Origin: Daucus carota subsp. sativus
Taxonomy: Eukaryota > Streptophyta > Magnoliopsida > Apiales > Apiaceae
Assembly: GCF_001625215.2 (NCBI RefSeq)
Contig: NC_030389.2
Location: 44,629,454 to 44,693,453, forward strand
Reading direction: 5' to 3'
Length of the DNA: 64,000 nucleotides
Shown here: positions 10,787-23,600 of the stretch, in pieces
How the letters are laid out: each line of letters opens with the position of its first letter
How positions within the stretch are numbered: position 1 is the first letter of the stretch
Made by a program: the position numbers and the translations under genes
Notes under the pieces: model-generated
What the model was told of the DNA's origin: nothing
The model's input: only the letters and a program-made list of their open reading frames with translations
Databases searched by the model: none

Positions 10787-11690
10787 TACACGGAATCTTC
10801 AGTTACAATCCCCAGTTTAAGTTGTAGAATACAAATAGAAATCACAGGAGACATGAAGTCAAAACATATAAAAATCTAAGCGTTGGGTTGCAATGACCCA
10901 TAGAAACAGTTACAAATTAAACACTTCTCCTGCAATTTTATTATATGTACATGTTCAAGAGCTCCTTTGATAATAAAAACCAGCGACAAAGGCCACTTAT
11001 GCATGTAAAAAGGCCACTTATGCATGTAATAGGAAACCAATTATAATAATTAGGTCTTCTTCATAACCTAACATATGTATACTCCAAATCCCCAATCAAT
11101 TTAATCAGCAAGATCTACCACATTACACTGCAACAGTCCATATTAAATGTTATAATTTCGCAAATCAAACAATTAAGAATGCTAAACCAACTACAAAAAT
11201 ATTTAAAAACGGGGGATAATTAATTAATTAAACTAAATAGAATTAAACTACATTGGATCATTTACATCCATTACATACAACAAGATCTCGGTTTTATCTA
11301 GGGATCAACTCTTCTTGCCACTATAAATCCAAAACGGGGCCACCCCGGCTGCGTTGACTGCAGCAACCAATGCTAAATCGATCGCCTTGTTGTTCACAAT
11401 AACCTAAATATCACAAACAATGCACAGATCAGATATAAATACAAATACGTTGTATATATTCACACACATACATGACATATGATTACCTGATGGAATTTCT
11501 TCAAAACTCTGATAATAACCATCTTCGTCTCTCTCCCCAACTCTCTCGCTCTCGATTTAAAATGTCTCCAGCTTTTAGGGTTACTGGCACGCTTTTCCTG
11601 AATTTTTATAGAAGTGGAGAGGCCCGCGCAATATTTGTTCGTTGGGTTGGGCCCGACACACAGGTCAAAACAGATTAGCGTATTTTTTAA
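10787..11690. repeat. Segmental tandem duplication, unit A
   Basis: From the CGGAATCTTCAG phrase at about 10790 through the ACCTAACATATG and GATAATTAATTAATTAA phrases, this block matches 13695-14680 (unit B) in the same order and orientation, with small indels. Each unit carries one micro-gene on the minus strand near its right end. A 21-bp tandem repeat (AAGGCCACTTATGCATGTAA) is at 10994-11030. Confidence 0.75.
11305..11522 (-). CDS. Micro-gene A: 44-aa small hydrophobic protein, two exons
   Basis: Exon 1 (11487-11522) encodes MVIIRVLKKFHQ and ends in CAG before GTAATC. The intron is 11404-11486 with a TTTAG acceptor. Exon 2 (11305-11403) encodes a short polar lead then LALVAAVNAAGVAPFWIY and ends SGKKS-stop. 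The result is a basic N-terminus, one hydrophobic helix and a basic tail, as in small organelle-membrane or single-pass proteins. The same exon plan with a related second exon recurs in micro-gene B, which supports the model. I do not recognise the family. The gene is below the usual annotation size limit. Confidence 0.5.
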
Positions 11691-12857
11691 ATATATATGA
11701 GGGCCTTTCTAGTTGGCACTTTAAAATAACTTGTCCTATTATGCACTTTAATGTTTTTCTAAAATATAATCTTATAATTTATTTTTATTTTTAAAAATTA
11801 TATAAAAGTTTTATATTTGAATTTTTATTTAAAAAAAATAGAAATAAGTTAATATAAATATTTTATGAGAATATTAAAATGCGTGCTGGGTATTGAAAAA
11901 CATATAAAAATGAGTGGACGAATAGAGTATTTTTTACTATGATTAATGATGGAGGTTTTTGTATATATAAGGGACCATTATTATTAATGATATTGAAGTC
12001 ATATTTGTCATCTAAATTATTAGTGTGTGTTTATGAACACGTATTAAAAAATGTTAATATCATCTAAATTGTTATATATATAATTATGGATATATATTAG
12101 ATATATTAGAAAATGATAATTTTGTGGTTACGACACATGTTAGAAAATCTGTATATGTAGTTGGTGTTTGGCTTAGTTTAAAATAAACACTTTTGAGCTT
12201 TTTTTAATATTTTAAGCTGCTTCTACCTTTTACGTAGTGTTTGACAAAAGATGCGGAAGTGCTTATTTTGAGTTTTTAAGCTAGAAGTTGTAAGCCAGAA
12301 ATACGAAAACATGTTAATACCATTGCTAGCTTACAGAATAATGTAAAACGAAATCATTGAAACAATAATACGGATTTATTACAAATCCAAAGTATGCTCA
12401 ACTTTTGATAACTGTCATGATCTTCTCTTCGTAATCAACCATATTGCAAGCAGAGTTCTGGATTTTGCATTTCACTGAAATCAAATACATGTCTCCACTT
12501 ATAAATGACAGAAAATTGTCTGTAAAAGGAAAGAACCTACCCTTAGTCAAATAATATGAGCATGTTCATGGTATCCCCTTGGCTAGGCATTTCAAGACTA
12601 TCCCAGTTCCAATAACAGAACAGACATGTATTTTATGCATAAAAGTTATTGGCGGACAAAACTAAGAAAAGAGTAAACATGCCTTTTATAGTTTTATTTG
12701 CTATTTGAACACACTCACACACCTAGTTACCTTTAACAAGATATAGCACACTCACACACCTAGTTACCTCTAACAAGGCTTATCGCATGAAGAAAATAAC
12801 CGTGATGCCGCTAAAACAATATACTTTCTGTACTTTCTGTATTTATATTAAATGATA
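11528..12857. other. Intergenic with transposon fragments
   Basis: About 11740-11927 looks like a worn Stowaway of the 34539 subfamily. About 12167-12305 is half of the MITE type found at 35269-35690 (GTGTTTGGCTTAG start). A 36-bp tandem repeat built on CACACTCACACACCTAG is at about 12711-12778. No gene is seen. Confidence 0.45.
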
Positions 12858-13092
12858 CTCCCTCTGTCCCATTTTAACTAATGTTTGACTTTTTAATACG
12901 TATATTTAGGTGTAAAAATGACATACCTACACTTAATAAAAAAATTCAATTCTTATATCAAATAAAAATTTAGATTCTAAACTTTTATTTGATATAAATT
13001 TTATAAAAAATAATTATGTTTAGATGTGATTTTTTTAACATCTTAAAATACGTGTAAAAAAGTCAAAAGCAGTTAAAATAGGACGGAGGGAG
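12858..13092. mobile_element. Stowaway MITE, 235 bp, copy A
   Basis: Ends CTCCCTCTGTCCC and GGACGGAGGGAG, flanked by TA on both sides (12856-12857, 13093-13094), the Tc1/mariner hallmark. It has exactly the same length and the same interior as the copy at 51677-51911, which lies in opposite orientation. Confidence 0.92.
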
Positions 13093-14336
13093 TATTAAAG
13101 TATCAAACCAGAAGACAGACATCTAACCTTGTGTTTCCCTTTGATTATTAAAGGAATGCACCATACCTTCAGATTCACATTCATTTTTATAATAAGCATA
13201 ATTTAGCTAATGTGTAGAGAACATTAGAAATATTTTACAAGTCTGGTCTTCAAATAACTAAGCAAGAGGATGATTCACACTGGCATACCTTATTATTGAA
13301 AGGGTGGGAGTCTACATATATATAACAAAACATTTTTTTTTAGATTTATGATAGAATCCGACAGAATTTTGCATTGGCCAGGTATAACACTATTGAAGCC
13401 TCAGAATCATAATTTCAGGGACTAGAGAGTTCACTACGAGAAGAGCCATACTGTACAAACATTCAACCTTGGTTTTCAAACTGATTTATGAGAATAATAG
13501 AGGTCCCAGGATTCAAACTATACTGCTAGTAGCGTAAAATACAGAAATATTGAAATCACGCAAGGGCACAACTAAAGTTTTATCACAATCAGACAAGCAT
13601 TTCCATGACATAACAGACATAACTGACCTAACAAATTCATTCACATAAGAAACAAATTCAAATTCATTCACATAAGAAACAAATTCACATATACGGAATC
13701 TTCAGTTACAATCCCCAGTTTAAGTTGTAAAAAACAAATAGAAATCACAGGAGACATGCAGTCAAGACATAAAATTTAAGCGTTGGGTTACAATGACCCA
13801 CAGAAACAACCGGACATTGACAGACTTACAAATTAAATACTCCTCCTGCAATTCTATTATATGTACATGTTCTTGAGCTCCTTTGATAATAAACACCACG
13901 GACAAGGCCACTTATGCATGTAATAGGAAACTAATTATAATAATGCACGAGCACACCCCCTCCCCCCAAGTAGCGTATTTAAACGATTAACTTGCGCAAC
14001 TGCCTTGTCAGGGAATTAGGTCTTGTTCATAACCTAACATATGTATACTCCACATACCCAATCACTTTAATCAACAAGATCTAACACATTACACGGCAAC
14101 AGTCCCATATGAAAAATTATAATTTCGCAAATCAAACAATTAAGAATGCTAAACCAACAACAAAAATGTTAAAATACGCTTAAACAGGGGATAATTAATT
14201 AATTAAGTCATAGAATATTCAAAACCAGTACATCACCAATACATCCATATTAATTAACCAAGTCGAAGAATAATTAACATCAGTACATGACCGTTACAGC
14301 CAAGTTAATTAGTTAAGTCGAATAGTCGATACACGA
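13093..14336. repeat. Spacer and segmental duplication, unit B
   Basis: 13093-13680 shows no gene, with a short tandem repeat of ATTCACATAAGAAACAAATT at about 13640-13687. From about 13695 the block repeats unit A (see 10787-11690) and continues into micro-gene B. Confidence 0.65.
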
Positions 14337-14675
14337 TTAGTTGTCGTCTCGTTGATTTCTGCGAAGCCTGAATAAAGAGGCGATCATTCCTGCAGCCGTG
14401 GCAACACTTATCATACATGATATTGCATTCTCGTTCCTTTCAGCAAACTAACATTACAATAATATAACAAGATTAGAGACAATAAACAAAACTCAAACAC
14501 ACATTACGATAAAAAGACAAGATTAGAGACATAAACAAAACTTAAACACCCATATGTCTGAAAACATACCAAACTTAAAGAACACATACAAACATAAGAC
14601 TAATAGTAATATATAAACCTTATTGGCAGTGTCCAGATAACGGCGCAGAGCTGGGCGAGAAACCCTCCACGACAT
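14337..14675 (-). CDS. Micro-gene B: 55-aa small protein, two exons
   Basis: Exon 1 (14619-14675) encodes MSWRVSRPALRRYLDTANK, an Arg-rich lead compatible with an amphipathic mitochondrial-type N-terminus. The intron is 14448-14618 (GTTTAT donor, TTAG acceptor). Exon 2 (14337-14447) encodes FAERNENAISCMISVATAAG then MIASLFRLRRNQRDDN. A single hydrophobic helix is bracketed by basic residues. It lies in the tandem copy of the segment that holds micro-gene A, with the same strand, exon number and position. The family and function are not recognised. Expression data would settle it. Confidence 0.5.
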
Positions 14676-14799
14676 AGCCGATCTCGACAATCCCAGTATT
14701 ATTTTCTTGATTTAAGAATATCTCTGTCTCTCTCTCTCTCGATCTATGTATTTCTCGATCTCTCTCAAACTACATACATTCTTTCAGTATTTCTCAATT

Positions 14800-16273
14800 T
14801 TTATCAAATCAGAACAGAGTTACTTAAAAAAGAGAAGTTAACAGAATTGGGTTAGGGATTGCCGATTGGACCGTTCTTCAATTCAATTCTCGGTTCCGCC
14901 CAAATATTTTTGATATGTTATACAGGGATTAATAAAATATAAAAAATAAGAATGAAAACGTAAAATAAAATAAAATAATGACACCTATTAAAGTTTAATG
15001 TATAAATAAATATAGTGAAAAAATAATAATGACGTAGTTATTTTTATAGGGTCGGAGAATCGATGTTTAAAATGGAATCATAGAAACCACTAAGCAGTAA
15101 GGTGTTCTGCTGCAGCAACCCTATATTTAACATAGAACTATATATTTTAGACAATATCTAAATCTAAATACATGTTTTTTTGTTTGTGTTTAGTATTAAT
15201 TTTAAAATGTAACACTTTTTCGTGTAAAGTATATACATATGTGCAGTATCATATGTAATATAACGATTTTAAAACACTTTTTTATGAAGGAAATATTTGT
15301 TTGTTGATATTTATTTATTAGAAAAAATATTCATTTGATTAAAATTAGTTTGCACAAGAAATTTTGTTTTGTAGTTGGAGTTTGTGTTTAAAGTTGTGAA
15401 CAATAGTTCAACTAAATTAATGAATATATAAAAAATAGGTTAAATTTCGATATGATTTAATAATATTCAGTCGAAATATGTTAAATACTTACTTAATTGG
15501 CGATCAATCAGTGGAAAAGTCAAATTTATCAGCCAAAAATCAATTAAAATGTTAAAATTTATATAAAAAAAAGTCGGAACAAATTTAAAAAAGTTCAAAA
15601 TAATGACATATAGGCTTAAGTTATATGGAGACCATACTAACTTGGAGTATTGGAGTCTTCCATCTGGTCCCTTCATTTTAATGAAATCTAACGGTTGTAA
15701 TTTTTTAATTTTTTATTTGAAAACCTGTGTATATATTGTTATCGTATACGTGTACAATCTTTTAAACGTGTAAAAAACTTGTAACTGTTTGTTATGATTA
15801 AGCGTTCGTTTGAAGAATCTTTAATTTATTCCCCTATTCTTCTCTTTGTAATTGATTACAAAATATTCCCCCGTTCTTCTCTTTGTAATTGATTACAAAG
15901 TTGTTACTCGCTGATTTTCTGTCAAGATTAGACTTGACCGGTTGTTCTACAAATAAGTTATTCACAAAGAACAATCATGTAAATTGTTTTCTATTCCGCA
16001 CTTTAGTTGAAAGTGTTTTGTTCCGCACTATAGTTGAGTGTTCTGCAAATGTTTACTCATCCATTTGTTTTTCAATTCATAATAGCTTATGAAAATCAAC
16101 ACTGTATCACTTGTTCTGCACATCGATCTCACCAAAAGCAAAGAGGAAGTGAGATCTTGTTCTTCAGTATAATACACTCCTGTATTGTACGTATACGAAA
16201 AGTCAATGGCAATTTTTTAAATTATAAAAACAATTCCACGTGTCTCTCAATCTGCAATTTATTTTGTTATGAT
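14800..16273. other. Intergenic, local tandem repeats
   Basis: No supportable gene. A 44-bp direct repeat built on CTTTGTAATTGATTACAAA lies at 15826-15899, and a shorter one (TTCCGCACTTTAGTTGA) at 15999-16040. Open frames in this area have no motifs. Confidence 0.5.
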
Positions 16274-16276
16274 TTA

Positions 16277-16714
16277 GGGGTCGTTTGTTTCGAACAATTC
16301 TGGAATGAGGAATCGGTTTAGATCATTCCAACTCCATACTCTGTGTTTGGTTGGGAAAAAAATAATTTCAAACCCATTCCTCAAACCCCCAAGGTATAGG
16401 TTTCTCATACCCAAGGGGGGAGGTGGGTATGAGGGAGGGGTATGAGGAATGAACTTTGTTGACACTATTTTCATTCCAATTTTAACAATTTAATGTAAAA
16501 ATTTATACAAATATAATTCATTGAACTAAAAATATATTAAATTAATAATTAACTTAATATTTTAAAATTAATAATGTAAAAATATTTTAAATCAAACATA
16601 TACATTCCAGCGCTCAACCAAACACATGATATCAGAAATGATACCTCAACCCCATACCAACTTAACCCGATTCCTGATTCCAACCCGATACCACTATTTG
16701 AACCAAACGACCCC
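16277..16714. mobile_element. Tourist-type (PIF/Harbinger) MITE, copy 1
   Basis: A 438-bp element with ends GGGGTCGTTTG and CAAACGACCCC, flanked by TTA on both sides (16274-16276, 16715-16717). It contains internal GGTATGAGG/CCATACC words. It is the same family as 32689-33128. Confidence 0.88.
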
Positions 16715-17137
16715 TTAATGGTGTAGGATTGGGTCTCCAAACACTTCAATATATCTATACTCCAATGAGCCCAACACATATATATAATTATATTATAAAT
16801 GATATTAAATTTATTTATAATTAATGATCGGATTAATCATTTCAATTAATTAATAATCTCGGTCTACTGTACGTTGAGTTCTGATTACCACTTCTTCTCG
16901 CTCCGATTCCAATAGTATAAAAAATGACTCACGCGTCTTTCACACCTAATTCACATAGTACGATCGCACGACTCATTCATGCACCTTATTTCTAATACTA
17001 CCCATGCCAAGTTGTGAAGCAACTAGCTTTACTCAAGTTCTTGAGATTAATTCAAGTACTGTCCCTTCTATATTCAAAATCATAAACTATATACAATTCT
17101 TGTGTTGAAACCGAAATAAGTCATATCTTATATATAA

Positions 17138-17403
17138 GGACCGTTTGAGTGAGTTTAAAATAAATGCTTATTGCTTAAAGTAAAAAAGTGAAGTAGAAGT
17201 TAGAAGCAAGTTAAAGACTTATAAGTGATTAAAGTGTTTGAAAAAAAAAGCAGAAGTCATGAAACAAAAGTTAGGAATCCTAACTCCTAACTTTTTATAA
17301 ATGTTTCCTAACTCCTAACTTTTTACACAAACGGTACAAATAAGTGTTTCTAAATTAAAAATCGAGAAGCGGGGTTTAAAAGCTCCGCCCAAACACCCAC
17401 GTA
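17138..17403. mobile_element. MITE (hAT-like ends), copy 2
   Basis: The same family as 2675-2921 in inverse orientation: it starts at GACCGTTTGAGTGAG and ends in GCGGGGTTTAAAAG then CCGCCCAAACA. Borders are approximate and no exact target duplication was seen. Confidence 0.6.
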
Positions 17404-17675
17404 GATTATCTCAGTTTGATTGACCTCAATTGATGATGTACAAGAGTAAAGTATTTATGAGAAGATTTCACTGACGTTTTAGATATGGCTCAACTGATAA
17501 TTGTGTGGTGTATGAAAGAGTTGACCTTGTATATTTATTGGCTAACATTTTTTTCTTAAGAAAATTTATTGGCAATGTTAGTAGATTAAAGGCATCTCAC
17601 AGTACCGGGACTATGATAAATTCCACCATTCAGCAATCATTTTAAAGACAAAGATGGACTTTAATTTAAATACTA

Positions 17676-17934
17676 CTCCCTCCGTCCCACAATACATGTC
17701 TTTTTTGGAAAAAAATTTTGTCCCACAATACATGTCTACTTTTAGTTTCCAATGCAAATATATTGCAAATATTTCAAAATTACCCTTCTTGAAAGTTGTA
17801 TAACAATTAATGGAGGTTGAATAAGAGTCTACATTCATGCATTTATTAGGGGTAGAGGTGAGAAAATTTTATCTAATCAATGCTTTCTTAATATGCGTAA
17901 TTTTTTCAAAAGAGACATGTATTGTGGGACGGAG
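17676..17934. mobile_element. Stowaway MITE, 259 bp
   Basis: Ends CTCCCTCCGTCCCAC and GTGGGACGGAG with TA on both sides (17674-17675, 17935-17936). The ACATGTC words near both ends mark the same subfamily as 31272-31521. Confidence 0.88.
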
Positions 17935-18456
17935 TATTATTTAACATGTCTGAATTATACACGAGGACGGTAATAAGCCCTATAAAATAAACCCCGTAAC
18001 AGAAAGAACAAAATAAAATCTAGTATCAAATATTATTTAGATTATTTCAAATTTCAAATTTCAAATTTCATGAATATTAAGTTTTTATTATAAAAAATAA
18101 TTAGGATCTAACATGGGTTTAATAATAATTTTAGACTAAAATTTATATAATTTTATCTAAATTTCATCATGCAAAAATTTAACAAATCCCAATTTACGTT
18201 TAATTTTATTTTGGTTCCTGTGAAAGATGTTGTAACCTTTGATTTTTAAATTTAAATAAAATTTGATCTATTAAACTTGTTATATTTTGTGATTATAACT
18301 TTAACAACTCCCAATTTATATAGCTGAATTTCAAGAGAGCGTAAGAGTGCCTCTAGTCATGAGTCTTACTGTGTTAAGAATGAAAAGAGACTGAAACAAG
18401 AAGGCAAGAATTGAAGAAAGATGGAAGAACGAAAATTCTTAGCATAAAGAAATAAG

Positions 18457-18605
18457 AAAATGCTTGGTGCACATAATTGTGTACAAAAATTTGTACAAAT
18501 TGATATGTGATAGATTTTAATCGGAATCGACCTCCTGTATTCACATCAACCATCACAATTAAAACTCACCACATTATCATGTACACAATTTTGTGTACCT
18601 AGCAC
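18457..18605. mobile_element. Small MITE with GTACACAA termini
   Basis: Imperfect inverted ends (ATGCTTGGTGCACATAAT and its counterpart ending TGTGTACCTAGCACT) bound about 149 bp. Target duplication is unclear, so class is not assigned. Confidence 0.5.
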
Positions 18606-20684
18606 TCCTCAAGTAAATATATGTATGCAGCTCTAATACGACGAAGAGTGATTTGATAATGATAATGCAATACACAGAAATGCTTAAGAAAAAAGTGAAT
18701 GTGGGATATGGTGTAAAATATATAATATAATAATTCCTAAAATTTAACACTCATACATATGTGTATATATATTTTTAAACGACCATAATTGAACTCTTCA
18801 AATCACCCCATTTAACTAGTCATATATTTTTACAAAATAATTGAGAGTTTTATGCTATTATTTCTAGAATAATAATCATATTTGAATTTATCATCATAAA
18901 GATCGAGGGAAAGTCATGTCAAGAAATCTTTGTATTGAAAAAAAATATTTAAAATATTTGAAAAGGGTAAAATATTCACAGTTGAGAAATAATATTAAAT
19001 AATTTAATAACATATCACAAATTTATATAATTAATAATATTTATATACTCTAATTATTTTATAATAATACTTAATATAAATATAATTATATAATATATAA
19101 AATAAAACATAGATCAGTGCGCGGGGGGCAACACATTCTGATTCGAGTAAACACAGTTACACAGTAGATCATTTATCAAGGACGTAAAATGTAAAATTAC
19201 GGATGTAATATACGAAACTATAGCCATGTTAAATGTAAATACATAATTTCTTCAACAAATCATTTCACCCGTACCCTAATTTACAACTTATAAAGAAAAG
19301 TACAATTACCTGGACGAGTTCAAAACAATAAAAATTGTTAAAAGTTGAGTTCCCATTTAATTTTATACGTTTTCTTTAACTGCTCGACACGTATTTCAAT
19401 ACTCTTATAAAATATAGCTCCGTAACTTATTTTTGAGATTTTCTTTTTCAGTATAAAATATAATATCCAAACTTTAATTCAGAAAAGAAAAATTTTAAAA
19501 ATAAATTGCACAACTACATTTTTCAGGAGCATTAAAGTCAGTGTCGCGTCCCCGTCTCCCAATGCATACTACTCAGGATAGGAAGGGAGTATCTCTGGTA
19601 ACAATCATCAGTATCCTGGTCACTGTCAGTCTTCGGAGGAGAGAGAAAATGTCGAGGCTATTGGATCAAATTATATTATAGATGAAAGGTTTCTAAATCA
19701 CTGGTGAAGAATGAGATGGTATGGTGAGATGTTGAGCTTCTCGGACCGATAATAATGAAAAAACACCGATCATAATGAAAAATGATAGGGAAACGGTCTG
19801 GTAGTTGGTTCATAAAGGAGATGGAGTAGTGCTGTAATTCGAGTCGAGCCGGGAGTTTCGAGCCGAGCCTAAGATGGAGCATAAATAAGGTGTTGACGAG
19901 AATGTGGAAATCATGAGTTCGTTGGAGGAGAATTTGAAGTAGTTAGAAGGTTATCGACTGAGAAGATGAAGTCAAGTAAGAGAGATAAGATGAAATAGGG
20001 GATTATGATTAATTTTAAATTTAGTCTCTAGTTTTTTTTAATGTGTGTCTATTTGAGTATGTATATGTATATATGTGATATAGATAATTGGTCATATACA
20101 AATCATTAAAATAAAAAATAAACAAAATAGGAGAAATAATTTTTTATGACATCCTCCACCCGTATATGATATCATTCACCCTTTATATGACATCACCGAC
20201 TCAGGTCACGGCACATCCCACTATCATCGTGTCGACTGTAAGAGCCTCATATTGGAGTCCATTCTTGGACTCCACAACTCTTATAATTCTCTTAATTACA
20301 TTAGTTTGTATTTAATATTTATTCACAAATTTAATTATAATGAATTCTGCTTAAATGATTAAACCAGCACCGGAATCAGAATAGATTTGTCATGATCCGA
20401 AAAGTCGGATATCCAGTTTATTTATTAATAACCGGACAGGATTGCTCACCCCTAATTATATTTTGGAAGAATAACTTCATATTTATTTTATTACGTATTT
20501 GTTAAATTTCAATTATATTGTATGTCTTTTGAATTAATCTAAAAATATTTGACATGACACGGTGCTCCTGTGCATGTATATGCATGCATGGACATATATA
20601 CCCTACCCGCACAAGCTGTGGTCCATATTTCCACAGACTATCATAAAGCTAACAATCCAAGATCTCAAAGTCTTTGCAAACGCA
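18606..20684. other. Intergenic region upstream of the TNL gene
   Basis: AT-rich. A degenerate Stowaway (19345-19589) is listed separately. 19600-20000 is G/A-rich with short open frames and no motif. The promoter of the TNL gene must lie at the right edge, but I cannot point to a convincing TATA box. Confidence 0.5.
19345..19589. mobile_element. Degenerate Stowaway MITE
   Basis: Interior words (CTGCTCGACACGTATTT, AACTTATTTTTGAGATTTTC) match the subfamily at 34539-34789. The right end GGAAGGGAG precedes TA. The left end is eroded. Confidence 0.45.
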
Positions 20685-23600
20685 ATGTCATCGGAAACTG
20701 ACGTCACACCCTTCTCATCTCCGCCTCTGCGCCTCCGCTGGGACGTGTTCCTCAGCTTCCGCGGCGAAGACACACGCGATACCATCACACAAGACCTCTA
20801 CTCCGCCTTATCCGCAAGGAATGTACGTGTTTTTATTGACAATGATGGCTTGACTCAAGGAGACTCGCTTGACCCCACTCTCTTCGAGGCGATAAAAGAC
20901 TCTGCTGCTTCCATCGCTGTGATATCGGTTCGGTATGCTTCTTCGAGGTGGTGCCTGGAGGAGCTGGCGAGGATCTGCGAGGGTGGGCGCCTCGTGCTTC
21001 CGGTTTTTTACGGCGTTGATCCATCGGATGTGCGGAGACAGACCGGGCCGTTTGCCGGAGACTTTCGAAAGCATGAGGGAATGTATTCGAGTGAAATGGT
21101 GGGGAGATGGAGGAATGCCATGAAAAGAGTTGGGGCTATCTCTGGTTGGGTTCTGCAGGTGGATCAGTTTAGGTATCATCGGTTTTTTGTGTTCTAAAGA
21201 TCTCCGATTTATTTAAAAATTTCTCACTAATTTTTGAAAATTATTTAATCGATTCATCAGTTATATTTTAATTTGACTAAAAATTTCTGATTTATCAGAA
21301 AGATCTCTGATAAACCAGAGAATCGATAAATCAACTGATCAATCATAATATCGATTTATGTAACCATACATATTTAAATGAATTTCTGTTTTTGTATGAG
21401 GATGTCGACCATGTTAAGGAATTAGAGGTTTGAGATCCATAATCTGTTAATGGATACTCGTGAAATAGGATGTTATTCAGGTTTTAATTAGTTAGATAAT
21501 TAGTTAATCTGATATGGATTAGTCCTACTAAACTTTTGGATTACAAAATACATCTTTTGGGTAGTTGAATTAAATATGTGAAGACTTCGGGCATGTGAAA
21601 AAATAGCTATTTTAAAATACGCCATTGTTGTGTTTTTGGAATCTTCAATTCCTTGACTTTAGGGCAATACAAGTTGGTGGTCCCTGCTGCACTTTACCAA
21701 TTTTTTTATGTATAGTAGATTCTGATGATTTTTTATGTGCAGTAGATTCCTTAAGTTTAGGGTAATACTGATGGATCTATATAATAACTAATAAGTAGTA
21801 GTATATGTTATATCAAAAAAAAAATTGACTGTCAAAATTGGTCGGTTATAAATTTTTTAATTGACCAATTATGATAATGTGGTTGGATTTATGTGTTAAA
21901 TTCAAACCATAAAAAGGGACAATTATGATACTTTTCAAATAATTTAGACAACCGGTTTTGTACGGTTTTATTGTACTTGTTGAAATAAAAAGTCTTTTTT
22001 TGAGAGATTTAAAAGACCCGGACTGTTTCCGTAAAGATCCTGATTTTTTTTAAATATCATTACTTGTTAAGTTGTGCGTGGAAACTTGGCACTGTCCATT
22101 GTTATCTCAATATAACAATGTTGAAGTTGCTGGATTCTGAGACTTACGGGGCCTTTTTTGGTGGATCTGCACATTTCACCAGGTTCTGAGGTGATCAATG
22201 TTCTGGTACATTGATAGCATGAAATTTTGACTTAAAATATCTCATGGTTATCTACTGATTATGGTCTTAAGAGGTGGTTGATTACACCTAAATACTTAAC
22301 TAAGCCATTTTTTAAGTTAACTTTGTTTCGAGTTTTACAGTATGATGACACTATGAATAAGACTAAACAAGGGGCTTAAAGAATTAGAAGTATATTTTAG
22401 TTCCCAGGACTTTATAGTTTTTGTTTAATTTTGTCAGATTACACCATAATCATACCACTAAGAACTTGACTTGACCTACAGCACTATTTTGTAGGAACTG
22501 GATTCTGAAACGGAATCGGTTTAAGCTGTTCTTTGTTGCACCATTTGAGCATAAAACTTACAATTGAGTTTAATTGTGCAGAAAGTTAGATTCTGGTTTG
22601 CTAATGACAGATAAGCTTAATTTTGGTAGAGAGTCGGTATAAGTCATAAATCATTATTTTAAGCCTACCCAGACGGGCTCATAATCTTGTACTCGCGGGA
22701 CATTTTACCAAGGTGCTAGCTTAGAGTGGTGCTTTTTATAGTTTGTTATGAAAAAAAATCACAAATGTTCATATATCACTTCCTAGGAGATGTGTGTTAA
22801 TGGTCTTTCTGGTATGTATGATTTTTACTTCTATATGTGTTTATATGCAGAGGAAAAAAGGAGGCCGAAACTTTAGTTAACAAAAAGGCCATTGAAACTT
22901 TAGTTAACAGAATCTTGGCTGAGTTGCGCAACAGTCCAGAAGTGGTGGCTCCCTGTGCAGTCGGTGTAGAGCCTCGGCTGGAGACACTGTGGAAAATGAT
23001 AGATCTTAAGAGCACTGAGGTCCAAGTTTTGGGGTTGTTTGGCATGGGCGGGGTTGGAAAAACAACCCTGGCAAAGGCTCTTTACAATAAGCTTTTCGGT
23101 TATTTTGGATGTCGCGTTTTCATGTCAGATGTCAGAGAAACTTCTGACAGAATTGGTTTAGTTGCGCTGCAAAACATGCTTATTCATCATATTTCTAAAT
23201 CAGCAAAACCCGTATCTGATGAAAAGGCTGGTAGGAAAACGCTTAAAAGTGTACTACGAGAAATGAAAGTTCTTCTTGTGCTTGATGATATTGATGATTT
23301 AAGGCAACTAAAGGCATTGGCTGCGAGGAGAAAGTGGTTTCATGAAGGAAGTATTCTTATAATTAGTACTAGAGATAGAGAAGTTTTGCCTGCCTATCTC
23401 GTAAATAAGAGATATGAGGTGAGGGAATTGGATTCATCTGATTCAATCAAACTCCTCAGTTATCATGCATTAAGAAGAGATCAGCCCACAGAAACATTTC
23501 TGGACAAGGCCAAAGAAATTGTGTCGCTCACTGGAGGATTGCCTTTGGCTCTGGAAGTATTTGGTTCTTTTTTATTTGATATGCGGAAGGAGAAGGATTG

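Noticed and set aside
20562-20684. N-terminal extension of the TNL protein from an upstream ATG
   Set aside because: The extra 41 residues have no TIR homology. The ATG at 20685 gives the usual short lead before the TIR domain.
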